From contig NC_074713.1 in the NCBI RefSeq assembly GCF_947242115.1, positions 26,384,378 through 26,448,377 of the forward strand: DNA of 64,000 nucleotides. The letters run 5' to 3'. Source of the stretch: Biomphalaria glabrata (Eukaryota > Mollusca > Gastropoda > Planorbidae). The position numbers and the translations under genes are program-made. A model generated the notes under the pieces. It was not told where the DNA came from. It was given only the letters and a program-made list of their open reading frames with translations, and ran no database searches. This document shows, in pieces, positions 35,189-46,600 of the stretch (within the stretch, counting starts at the first letter, position 1; the number at the start of each line of letters is the position of its first letter).

Positions 35189-36219
35189 TAAGAACACGAA
35201 TTGGCTGCTACTGACATTTATATATTTATAGATCTTTTGTGTAACATAGTTGTGTAAATGTAAATGATTTGAGTGTGTGCGTGACCTTGGTCAGAAACTG
35301 GACTATGAAAGGTGCTTAGGTGTGTGAGTCCTTTGTAAACAGACACAATTGCGACAATTACGCGTACATTTTTATTTTTACAAAACTGATATCAACCCAC
35401 TCTGTCTGTCTGGTGTGTACAAGTTATTGCTTCTATACTCAATCTTGGATTAACCTGAAATGTTGCACAATTATCTCTTTTACGTGACAACACAAGAATC
35501 AATGTAAAATAATAATTGATAAAACTAATACAACTAAATCTAATTACACTTAATTTAAGCTTTGTTTTTAAAAAAAAATTTTATTAGTGCTGGCTCTTAC
35601 AGCCTTTGGTCATTATGTGGTCTTCTCGCCTCACTTCCACTAATCATTCACTACTCTCTAGTTTTTGACCTAACGCAAGTGTAAGAATGTTTCCAAAATA
35701 TCTTTATATATGCAATTGTTATTAAGTAAACTTTGATCAATATGATAGATTATCAGACACACACATACATATATACGTATCTGTCTGCCAGTCTGTCTGT
35801 GACAGTCTGTCTGTCTGTCTCTCATTCTCTCTCTCTCACTCTCTTTCTAATGGCTACTCGTCTAATTTTGCATTTGTTGTTTACATACATAGGAGGTAAG
35901 AATGGATCAGGTGATTGGGTGGTAGGTAAAACTAGCGATAATGTAATGCTTATATGAACATGAAAATGACAAATTTCAATTGTTAGGTCGTTGTCGTGAC
36001 CACAAAACACCGTAGTCAACAGGAAAATTATCTCAGACCTACACTTTCACGTAACCACTTCTGGCTTCTATAAATGTTTCATATTTTGTTTTTAAAAGAA
36101 CATGTCAGTTACTAAGGCATAGACAAGACAGTACTAACAGACTAGACAACACAGGAATATAGTTTATTATTTTTAAATGGCTCTTGACAATAAACTGAAC
36201 ATAGTAGTGTTATTATTAT
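35033..36219. other. Spacer between L3 and L4, with microsatellites
   Basis: Upstream region of L3 and 3' side of L4. GA run at 35139-35183; CTGT/CT-rich stretch at 35778-35850. No gene seen. Confidence 0.5.
35080..35086 (-). promoter_or_regulatory. GATA-type motif upstream of L3
   Basis: AGATAAG on the gene's strand, 48 nt before the ATG. Equivalent motifs: L2 25876-25882, L4 38519-38525, L5 48676-48682, L6 57070-57076, L7 62186-62192 (TGATAAG). Orientation varies. Function inferred only from recurrence. Confidence 0.45.
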
Positions 36220-38420
36220 CTAGGGACACACACATTTGGGGCATGCATAGTGTTCTCCATTCGTAAAACTAACAGGGCTACAGCCTAAGGAACAGATTAC
36301 CACTGGGCATGGAGTAGTAGACACGCCTTTGGATTCGGTTGTTGACGTCTGAATGCTAGTAGTATCGGCAAGAGAACTACTTTCAAATGTGGTGGGAGCC
36401 TCTGTTGTCGTGGATGGTAAGTTTTGGGTACGAGCCTCTGTTATGGTCTGATTCCCAGCGTCAAAAGGGGTTGTCGTGGATGGCAGGTTTTGGGTACTAG
36501 CCTCTGTAGTTATCTGATCCCCAGCGTCAAAAGTGGTTGTCGTGGATGGCAGGTTTTGGGTACTAGCCTCTGTTGTGATCTGATCCCCAGTGTCAAAAGG
36601 GGTTGTCGTGGATGGCAGGTTTTGGGTACTAGCCTCTGTTGTGATCTGATCCCCTGCGTCAAAAGTGGTTGTCGTGGATGGCAGGTTTTGGGTACTAGCC
36701 TCTGTTGTGATCTGATCCCCTGCGTCAAAAGTGGTTGTCGTGGATGGCAAGTTTTGAGTTCGAGACGACGTGCTGCTGGTCGCCTGGATTGGATACTGAC
36801 AAATATAGACATGGGTTTCCTCGGTTTCAAAGGAGAGATGGAGCGTCTCTGTGTCGCAGTAGATATCGCGCCACTTTCCCCCGGCATACATGTCTAGGAC
36901 CACGCAGTCGTGTAAGGCGTGATTAATCGACCCCGGGCCCGCGTCGGCATCCCAGTGAGTGTACACTGGCACGGTGCCATCGTCCCAAACGAAATGATTC
37001 TCTCTAGTGATATCGGTGAGTCCAATCCACACACTCTGGCGAGGGTGCCCATACGTGTTTAAAATCTGATTGTGGATGTAATTCTGAGTGGCCTGGTCTT
37101 TGATTAATGCTAGAGTTCCTCCATTTCTCTCACAGCTGGCTTGAGCCATGGAATGGGTGACCTTCCTGTACTCCACAAACTGATAGCAGAAGTCGCCCCT
37201 CACCTGTAGGTAGCGGTCTCTGGCCAGGTTTGGAGGGCATACATCAGTCGTCTGTAAAGCTCCTACTAAAAGAAAAAGAAAACTATTAGGTATTATAAAG
37301 TCTTTAACCCAGGAAATGATATTTAAAAACAGCTAAAAAGAAAAAGAAACCAAATAAAAATAAATATTCAAAGAAAAAGCTTATGAAAGGGAGAAAAACG
37401 TTAAAAATGGCTGCCACATTTCTCAATACTATAGGAATAAGCTCCTTTTTTCTATATAAAACACAATTAATTAATTAACACTAATTGATTAAGTAAAAGG
37501 TCCATTTCTTTTATTGATTCATGTAGTGTCATCGATAATGAATAATTATGCGACATTTCAAATTGATCCGAGAATGGGAAGTGGGAGAAAAATGTGTACA
37601 AAATATAAAAGCTTCACATAATTGCAATAGTATCTTTTTTTTAGTTGATTAATATTCAAATATGGATTCATAAATACATAGGGAAAATGACAGATTTTCT
37701 GACTTTAAAACATTTAAAGTAAAAAAAAGTTTGTTTTTCAAATATCAATTCCTCCTCTGGACGCAGCTCTTGGTCTATAATTTCCCATTCTGTTTATTTC
37801 TTGTAATCTTCAATATAAAAATTGAACTTCCATATTTTCTAGATAAAGACGGTGCGCAAAATGTTCATGTAAGTCTATTTATTTATTCAACTCCTAAATG
37901 AATACAAAGAAACATTTGCGGGAATTCCCCCTGAAGCTTGTTCAAAATGAAAAGTCGTAAGCCAAAGTAAGTTTTAAGATGAATATAGTTAAAAAACTAT
38001 TATGGTCAAAAAAGAGTTTTCACAATGTGACCAATTAGCTATACATAAACTGTCAAATTTCTAGGAAAATCTTTAGATTCCAACAAGCGTCTGTCCACCC
38101 ATGAATAGTTAAATTTAAGAGCATTTGTATATAAAAAAATGCTTTCGCGTCTCCCTTATAAGAAAGTAGGTGGATTGAACCACAGTTTGAGAAACGCTGC
38201 CTAAATGAGAAAATTTTCCTTATCAGTAGTGTGTGAGTGTGTGTATGCGAGATTCTGAATATTATTGTGTTTTTTTATATAATAATAGTAGTAAAAACAT
38301 AAGAATTATTTTTTTGTAACGATTTAATTCCTAACAAATCTTATTATTAAAAGTTCTTGCCTTACCCAGCTGTAATACAAAAGTTGTTGCCACTGCCGTT
38401 AATAGAATCTTGAAGAACAT
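36220..38420 (-). CDS. L4: secreted CTLD lectin with long repeat linker and antistasin-like tail
   Basis: Two exons: 38420-38366 (signal peptide MFFKILLTAVATTFVLQLG, donor G|GTAAGG) and 37262-36220 (or 37265, since TTTTAGTAG offers two in-frame acceptors); 365 or 366 aa. CTLD about residues 40-175: CPPNLARDRYLQVRGDFCYQ, VWIGLTD, HWDADAGPGS, DCVVLD, GKWRDIYC, YICQY, six cysteines. The 161-residue linker holds about six copies of a 20-residue unit, TQNLPSTTTTFDAGDQITTE. The tail (337-365) reads CPVVICSLGCS...ACPKCVCP. The 60-bp DNA repeats make long open frames on the other strand, which are shadows. L3 and L4 share RDRYLQVRG and GGTLALIK and look like sister duplicates. Extracellular; ligand unknown. 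Confidence 0.93.
36410..36770. repeat. Coding minisatellite of 60 bp in L4
   Basis: Six near-identical in-frame units (GTTGTCGTGGATGGCAGGTT core). Unit length is a multiple of three, so copy number can change without breaking the gene. Confidence 0.95.
37266..38365 (-). other. Intron of L4
   Basis: 1.1 kb, AT-rich; TG-rich stretch near 38228. No element recognised. Confidence 0.55.
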
Positions 38421-38689
38421 GACTAATTAGAGGCTGCTAGAAGACCTATCTTGCCTTTCAGATGGCGGGCATGTCAGGGAGCTACATGTCCTATGTAATC
38501 TACGTAACGGGAAGTTCTAGATAAGGACACACAAGCAAGGTGCATATGGAAAACTATTAAGTGTAGGCTGTTTTTTTTAATGACTATATTGTCATTAGTT
38601 GGAGTGTGTATATGACTGTGTGTATGAGTGTGTGGTTGTGTGTGTGTGTCCTATCTATGTGTTAATGGGGCGGCTAGCTATCTCCTGCA
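38421..38689. promoter_or_regulatory. Upstream region of L4
   Basis: Contains the GATA-type motif at 38519-38525, 99 nt from the ATG, and a TG-rich stretch at 38600-38650. No TATA box stands out. Confidence 0.35.
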
Positions 38690-39172
38690 ATGTCTGCAGC
38701 TTCTTCCCAAACAGATGTCCACTGCTCTAAGGTCCTTCATGAAGGTGCGAAGCCAAGTTTGACGTGGACGATTCATTCATAAAACATGTCCCACAAACTT
38801 AATGTGAGGCTCGGCCTCAGCCTTGCTAAGTGGTCGATTACCCGTTAAGCATAGGATTTCTCTATTTGTGACCCGATCTCTGTGACGCCTAATATCCATC
38901 TTAGCCTTTTCTGCTGAGCCAACTTTAGCCTCTGCTCGATTTTGTACGGATGACTTCCACGTCTTGCATGCAAAAGTTGGGCTGACGATTGTGTTGAATA
39001 AGTGGATTCTCGTCACACTGCCAAAACCCTGGCTTGAACGAATAAGCGTTTTCTTTTTGTAAAATGCCCCTTGTTTTTTCTTATTTAGCGTGATATATCA
39101 TTATAGTCATTCCTTATCACGATTCTGCCGAGGTATGTAAACTTATCAAGCTATTCAAGTTCTGATCATTAT
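38690..39172 (-). mobile_element. LINE reverse-transcriptase fragment
   Basis: Minus strand reads VTRIHLFNTIVSPTFACKTW and later HRDRVTNREILCLTGNRPLS, the RT thumb and following helix of LINE proteins. Short and degraded; clade not determined. Confidence 0.6.
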
Positions 39173-39186
39173 GTAGACCTGACGAA

Positions 39187-39205
<19 letters not shown>

Positions 39206-39218
<13 letters not shown>

Positions 39219-40645
39219 AAGCATTAAAAAGGGCAAGGCAACGAACACCAACATTGAATTTGAAGGCATCGAGGAATTGAACTCTGCCTCTATTTATAAA
39301 TATCTTGGAATAAACCAGAATGCCAAGATAAACCATAAGAAATTAAAAGAGGACTTTCTTGGCAAATATAGGCAAAGAGTTAATAAAATCCTCAACACCA
39401 AACTGTCTGGCAGTAATCTCATCACTGCAATAAATAGCTGGGCAGTCCCAGTGCTCCTTTACACGTTCGGCGTGATCAAATGGACTGACACCGACCTACA
39501 TGACATTGACAGACTCACTAGAAAATTATTAACCAAGTTTCGATGCCTACACCCCAAGTCCTCCACCATAAGGTTATACCTGCCCAGGAAGGATGGGGGT
39601 CGTGGATTGAAGAACATCTTCAAATTGTGTAAGATGCAAGTTTTAAAAATACGATCAAAACTGCTCGCCTCCAGCAACAGATTAGTTTCCTTCCTACGGA
39701 AATACGACTGCGATGCAACCCCTCTGAACCTACACAATGCTGATGTCAATGTCGGTTTGGACGACGTAGGGCATGAGATTCGCCAATGGGAAGAAAAAAC
39801 ACTCCACGGAAAATTTCCGGCTTCACTACATGGGGACAACATCGACAAGGCTGCTTCCTTAACATGGCTCAAAGCAGGTCATCTCTACCGTGAAACAGAA
39901 GGCTTTGTTACAGCAATACAGGACAGAGTAATCAGGACAAAAAATTACGAGAAGCATATCCTGAAACTCAATGTTGTCGACAAATGCCGAAAATGTGGAA
40001 ATGTGGGCGAGTCGATTGAACACATTATGGCAGGATGTCCAGCCCTATCAGAATCAGCCTACCTAGGTCGCCATAACCAAGTTGCAAAGTTAATGCACCA
40101 ACACCTGGCTTTGACGTACAAACTGATCGGTAAGGACACTCCCCCTTATTATAAATACTCTCCGCAAGAGGTTCTCGAGTCTACTGAACATCTGCTGTAC
40201 TGGGATAGGCCTATTCTGACCGACAAAACGGTAGATTTCAATCGCCCGGATCTGCTGTTCATCGATAAAAAAGAAAAAACCGCTACCATTATTGATATCG
40301 CCGTACCACTGTCTCATATTTAAGAAAAACTGAGATAGAAAAACAACGAAAATATGGGAACCTAGGCTTGGAGATTAAGCGTCTATTGAAATTGTCCAAA
40401 ATAACAATATACCCCATTGTTATATCAACCGAGGGGATAATAACAACTGACCTCACAGACATCTTCAAGGCCCTTAACATTCCTAGGAACATCTTCGTTG
40501 CCTGTCAGAGGGCGGTACTGCTGCAGACCTGCCACATCACCAGAAAATTCCTCAGTGGAAACTATTAAAGGGACTACGATGAATTTTGTTTCTCTTTAGC
40601 GAAACTCGACCCTGGCAGCGCCAGAGAATGACTACTCGTTTATTT
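39206..40645 (+). mobile_element. R4/Dong-like LINE with restriction-like endonuclease, 5' truncated
   Basis: A 348-codon frame (39277-40323) starts in the RT thumb (YKYLGINQNAKINHKKLK, AINSWAVPVLLYTFGVIKW, LYLPRKDGGRGL), passes a CCHC-like motif (CRKCGNVGESIEHIMAGC) and ends in the PD-(D/E)xK region (RPDLLFIDKK...IDIAVP), the C-terminal nuclease of the R2/R4/NeSL group. The frame shifts near 40322 and continues to 40568 (IFKALNIPRNIFVACQRAVL). Both ends meet TAA repeats (39203-39221 and 40651-40668). Dong of Bombyx, an R4-clade element, inserts in TAA repeats, so this is most likely that clade. The endonuclease part looks well preserved; RT catalytic parts are lost. Confidence 0.85.
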
Positions 40646-40650
40646 CTAAC

Positions 40651-42117
40651 ATAATAATAATAATAATCTTTATTATCCGTAAGGAAATTTGTCTTACAAT
40701 TTGTGCATTACACCAAACAAAAAACAATATAACTATAAGAAACCAAAGTGTACATTCACACCAGACTCACTCATAATTTACATGTGACAAAGTTTATACC
40801 AGATTGTTCTTATTTAATGATTTGATTGCCAGGGGAACAAAAGTGTTTGTGTCTGTTTGTCTTTGCTATCGGTGTCTTGTATCTCTTTTGTGATGGTAAA
40901 ATCACAAAATCCTGACACAAAGGGTGATTCTTTATTTCGAGGATCTTGTTAGCTGCCCAAATGGGGTTTGTTTTTGCCAATGATTTTGCCAGCAGCCTTG
41001 AGGATTCTATTAAGTTTATTCCTATTTTTAATGCTCAGATTGCCATACCAGGCACTGATATTGAAACTGAAAATATTGCAGATGTGAGCGTGATAAAACA
41101 TAGCCAAGGTCTTTTCGCTAACATTAAACGAGGACAGTTTTCTTAGTAGTCGTAATCTTTGCTGCCCTTTTTTGCTGATATAATCAGTATTTGCATTAAA
41201 ATTTAGTTTATTGTCTAGGATAGTACCAAGGTATTTAAAGGTTTGCACAATTTCAATAGTCTCTCCAGCTACAGAAACAATATCATTTTCCTTCTTGTCC
41301 CTGCGAAAATCGATTATCATTTCTTTGTTTTTTTTTTACATTTAATAATAAAAAATAATAATAATAAAAAATTATCTTTACAATATTCCTCAATGTGTTC
41401 TAATTCTTTGAAATACTCATTTACGTCTGAGCTCTCTGAGAGCAGGGCAAGAAGAGCCGCATCATCAGCGAATTTTGTGAAGGAGCAACAAGAACTATCG
41501 GATTGAAAATCATTGGTGTACAAAATGAACCACAATGGCGATGTCACAGCCCCCTGGGGCGCCCCTGTGTTAACTATGCGTTCATTAGATATAGCATTTG
41601 TTTATCCTAACCCTCTGAGCTCTCTGGGTCAAAAATTCATTAGCCTATAGTATTATGTATGGACTAATCTGCAACGCTTTCATCTTTTCAATGAGTAAAT
41701 GAAGTTGTATAGTGTTAAAAGCTGATGAGAAATCAACAAAGAACAATCTTACTTAAGTGTTCGGTAAGTCCAGATGTTTGTAGACACAGTTTAAAATATT
41801 TAGGATGGCATCGTCTACACCTTTACCCTTTTGGTAAGCAAATTGTAAAGGGTCTAACTTATTACAAAGATCATTCAGAAGAAACATTTTAACCAATTTT
41901 TCTAAACATTTAGACACAATGGAAGTAAGTGAAACAGGTCTATAGTCATTCATTTCCTTCGGTTTGGAAACCTTTGGCACAGGTACAATTATAGATGACT
42001 TTCACACAGGTGGTATCTCATGGTTTAGTAATGAAGTAGAAAAAATATCTTGGAAAGGTTCAGCTAGTTGTTCAGCACATTCTTTTAAGATTCGCCCTTT
42101 TATTCCATCAGTTACAT
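40651..42117 (-). mobile_element. Rex1/CR1-group LINE, truncated
   Basis: Minus strand: NDYRPVSLTSIVSKCLEKLV and LDPLQFAYQKGKGVDDAILN (41980-41753), TSPLWFILYTNDF and the catalytic KFADDAALLALL (41547-41430), MIIDFRRDKKEN and IVQTFKYLGTILDNKLNF, ending FNISAWYGNLSIKNRNKLNR (41320-40949). The 3' UTR ends in an ATT repeat at 40651-40668. Several frame breaks and a missing block between 41753 and 41547. Its 5' side is cut by the LTR-like sequence at 42118. The FRR/YLGTI/KKGQQRL style matches Rex1/Babar-type elements. Confidence 0.8.
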
Positions 42118-42609
42118 TGTTACGATCTCTCCTAAACAGGCCTTCTGTAAAGACTGTTAAACACACAACAACACATCAAGAACTTGACGACAAGGTTCCA
42201 AATAATCTGGTGCTTTAATAATGGTCAATTAAAACTGCCAATATGACACAATTGGCAATACATCAACACTAAAAATGATATACTGTACATCACCGTACTA
42301 AACTAATAAACTCTACTGTCTCTATCTCTTCGCGGACTCGTACATTCACTTCAGGACTCCACCAGACTAACAGCCCCGGTCTACTCGCTGTCCTGTCTTG
42401 AACTGCACTGCCTTACACACACTGTGTCTCTGGTCCACGCAGGCTTATGATCAGATGACCATAACCCGGGTCCTATTCACGTGCAAAGTTCATGCCAGTA
42501 CTATCCCTTGCCCTTCGATATAGCACGCTAAACTATTACAGGCCTGTGTCACATATGTCAGCTGATCATACACAGTTAACCCTATTACGTCGCGAATAGG
42601 GTAACAACA
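42118..42609. mobile_element. Solo LTR fossil A
   Basis: Starts TGTTACGATCTCTCC and ends GGGTAACAACA. Related along its length to 42618-43116 and to the LTRs of the element at 48752 (shared AACACATCAAGAACTTGAC, GGTCTTGAACTG-type words). Older than the 48752 pair; no internal region. Confidence 0.75.
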
Positions 42610-42617
42610 ATATATAT

Positions 42618-43116
42618 TGTTACGATTCTCTCCTACTCAGGCATTCTGTAATTACTGCTAAACACATCTAACACATCAAGAACTTGACAACAAGGCTCCA
42701 AATAATCTGGTTCTTTAATAATGGTCAAATCAAACAGCCAATACGACACAATTGGCGACACAATTGGCAACATAATCAACTGCTACAACTTTAGACTGTA
42801 TATCACTGTACTAAACTCATAACTCTACAGTCTCTTCCTGGACTCGTACGTTTCACTGGAGGACTGCACCAGGACCGACTTCATGGCTGACTAACAGTCC
42901 CGGTCTTAACGCTCTCCGGTCTTGAACTGCCGCTTTCCTACACACAGGTCTATTATCAGATGACCATAACACGGGCGCTATTCACGTGCAAAGTTCATGC
43001 CAGTACTGTCCCTTGCCTTTCAATATAGCACGCTAAACTGCATTGCAGGCCTGTATCAGAAATGTCAGCTGATCACAAACAGTTTACCCTTTTGCGTCGC
43101 GAATAGGGTTATAACA
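42618..43116. mobile_element. Solo LTR fossil B
   Basis: Starts TGTTACGATTCTCTCC and ends GGGTTATAACA, eight bases after fossil A and in the same orientation. Either two solo LTRs at adjacent TA-rich targets or a tandem remnant. Confidence 0.75.
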
Positions 43117-43429
43117 ATATAGATAGTTATATATCGATACATACAGTTTCATGTTTGATTAAGAACTGTGTATGATGTGAAATGTCTGCAATAGTACCAT
43201 CCCGCGACTTGCAACAAGAATCTTGATAGGTCTAAAGGGCCCCTAAAATGTCTGCACCGACCAGGGCTTGAACCAGTGACCCCGTAGACGGAAAACCCAC
43301 ATATTTTATGTTGACCAGATCATTTTCGGAATGTTACTAAACTTAAAGAAGAACAGACTTAAATCTTTGATGTATTTAGTTAAGTTTTATTTGTGCTGAA
43401 AGAATTATAAGTTGAATGAATATTTATGA
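43117..43429. other. Spacer with tRNA-like SINE remnant
   Basis: 43245-43330, read on the minus strand, has GGTTCAAGCCCTGG as B box. Otherwise AT-rich. Confidence 0.4.
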
Positions 43430-43625
43430 TATTAACTTAAACAGCACATTGACACACCGAACATCTGAAAGCTGAATGAATGTTTCTGACATTAATTTAA
43501 ACAGCCGATTGACACAACGAACAGCTGAAAGCTGAATGAATGTTTCTGACATTAATTTAAACAGCCGATTGACACAACGAACAGCGGAATGAATGTTTCT
43601 GACATTAACCTAAACAGCACATTGA
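43430..43625. repeat. ~60-bp tandem repeat at the L5 3' end
   Basis: Four imperfect units with GAATGTTTCTGACATTAA and AAACAGCCGATTGACACAAC. The last unit runs into the L5 stop codon, so the repeat forms the 3' UTR. Confidence 0.9.
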
Positions 43626-46600
43626 CACAAAGAACAACCCGAAGTTTCGTTTTTCTGGAAACCATTCATGCCACAATCAAGATCACAGGAGAAAGCCGGA
43701 CAGGAGTTGGACATGATCAGTACGGTGGTGTCAGTTATTCCGGAGACGGTATCGATGGTTGTGGCATCACTTGTGGAGCTGCCTGATGCGTTGCTGTCGG
43801 GTGTGGTGGTTCTTGCCAGCGTAGTGGCTGTGACTGTGGAGTGTGCGTTGCTGCTAGCCGCTAAACTGTACTGACAAATGTAGGGGTGCTTCTCGTTTTG
43901 TGTGAAAAAAATCAAGAAAGGGGATTGATCACAAGCATATTCTGTCCATTTGCCATCATTTCTGAGATCCATTAGAACACAGTCGTCGATATCGTGGGTG
44001 GACAGGTGTCCCCAATTACTGTAGGTCAAGGTAGTTCCATCGTCCCATTTGAACTCTTTTTCCTTGTCCATATCACTCAGGCCTATCCAGACTTTGTCGA
44101 AATAATCTCGGAAGTCGTTGGTCAGTGTGGTGAAGAGGAAGTTCTGGACATCCTGTGTCTTGACCAGCGCCAGAGTCCCACCTTGACTTTCACAATTTTG
44201 TTTGGCCTCGGAGTGAGTCCTCGAATAAGACAAAGCAAACTGGTAGCAAGCGCCTCCGAACACCTTGAGGTGAGAGTCTTTTGGTAGGTTGGACGGGCAC
44301 TCATTCATCTTCTGGCACATGCCTGGAAAAAAATCAGATGTGTAAGTTAAAAGTAGGTCTATACATATCACTTGATGCTAGATATTCCTGTTTTATTACC
44401 TGTAGTTAGTCTATGTTAGGGTTGCACTGGATAGTATGCCCGGCTTCGGCCGAATATGCGGCCATTTTCCCCTATCCTGCCAATTTGGCTTCGGTCGAGT
44501 ATTACTGCAAGATAGTTGTACCTACATTTCTATTAATATGTATACAGTTGGCTTGATCTCATTTATGTCTATTATGGAATGTATTAAAGCTTATAGTTCA
44601 AATAAAATAAGATATATGAATATGCACTAAACAACTTTTAATACAAAAACAAGGCGTGTTAATATTGTAACGTTTCTCACTATCCAGGCTCTCTGCAAAC
44701 CAATCTAAAAAACCTGATAACTCAGGGCTCCAAAATAACAGTTACAGTTTAAGTTCCAATACATCACAGCCAAACTGTACAATTGGTAAAACATGAACAT
44801 GGACTGTACTAAAACCTTGCCTCTGTTTCGGACCGACTCCACACACCGTGCTGGTTCTGACATCGCCTCGTACTGGTCACATTGCGAGGTCACGTGAAGT
44901 GTCTTGACTCTAACACACTCGCTCTTATATAGAGTCCCTACTGGCCTTCTAGAACCGGATGGAACGTCGCTTGACCACTGGTTGATCACATTCGCGTGAC
45001 TTGCGTGTGTAATATTTACAACACGGGTCTTTGCCGAACTGGCGTGTATTAATTATAATAAATTTATTAATAAAGCGCTGTTAACAAACAAAATGTAGGC
45101 TCAAGGCACTGTAATAACATTACAAACACAAACACGACAGCTAAAATAACAATTAATCTAAAAAAGTTTTAAACAGATAGGTCTTAATGTTATTCTTAAA
45201 AGTGGTGTAGCATGCTGTCTGTCTTAGATCAATGGGGAGTGAGTTACAAACCTTTGGTCCGTGCACTGAAAAAGCCCGCAGACCGTAGCTTTTAAGGGAG
45301 AATCGTGGCACCACTAAAAGCGTTGAGTGCAGGGCTCTCTGGGGGACATATGGAGTAATCAGTTCGCTAAGGTACAAGGGCATCTCATTGTTATATATAC
45401 ACTGATGACAAAGTGTGGTGACCTTGTAATCGATTCTTGCTTTCACGGGAAGCCAATGGAGCGTGCGCATCAGAGCGTAGTAGCAGAATCTTGTCTAGTT
45501 TTTCTAAGGACTATTCGTGCGGCATTGTTCTGAATACGTTGCAGCTTGGCTATTTTGTCATCGGGTATACCTGCTAGTACGGCGTTGCAGTAGTCAAGGC
45601 GGGAGAGTATGAATGCCACAGCTAACGTTTTTGTTGACTCCGTTGTTAAATATGGTCTGATCTGGCCTAATCTACACAGCTGCAGATAAAGACCCTTGCA
45701 GAGCTGACTTATGTGTGGGTCGAAAGATAGTGTTGAGTCGAAGAAAACTCCAAGATTCCGCACTACATGGACATAAGGAAGCTGGCAGTTCGTGATAAAA
45801 AGAGAATCTTTGTTTCCGACTTTCGAGACGTTGTTCCTAGTGCCAATCTTAATTATTTCTGTCTTGTCTTCCTTCATCTTGAGTTTATTCTTTGGTGTAT
45901 CGTGATACTGATAAAAAGACAAGTTTAAGTTGCACAGTGTGCGTGTCTCTTTTCAAAGAACCACTCAACATCATAACACAAACAAGTCTGTTGTAAGACT
46001 GGTGTACAGAGCTACTCATATTATCCGTAGAAAAACGAAATCATTTTCAGACAACGAATGCGTATTAACAAAAAGTGCTTGCTAGCAGTAAGTCATGAAA
46101 AGAAAGAATGCATGTGAAGGTGTCTCATGACAAAGCGATTGGTTGATAGGGAGGAAAATGTCCATTCAAAGGCAAGAGACTGGGCACCAGACTTTGAAAT
46201 ATCTTCTGACGAGCCAACCGACATATCTGAAACTGATCCATTTTTTTGGTATTTATCGCGCATAAACAGCAACTTTGAAATCATAGAAGTTAGAAGCCTC
46301 ACAAACAAAGATCTGTTTAAAGAAGTTTCAGCCATCACAAAGACTACTCTAATTTGCTGTCTCAGTTATGTAGCCAGATGAGAAGAAGTTGGTTTCCGAT
46401 AAACTTCTCATTCATTATTGTAAGTACTAGAGTCGATTGGTTCTAATAAAATTGGTTAACTGTTTATTTCCTTTTTAAAAACGTTTTTGGCGATGTGGCC
46501 CGCGACACGAGTGTCGTAAATTAAAATGGTCCTTAGACCGAATAAGGCTGGGCATCACTAATCTAAACCATAGATCTCAATAAAAGGCCAACAGACTACA

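Noticed and set aside
36424-36897. Open frames on both strands across the L4 repeats
   Set aside because: By-products of the 60-bp coding minisatellite; no start context, homology or splice signal.
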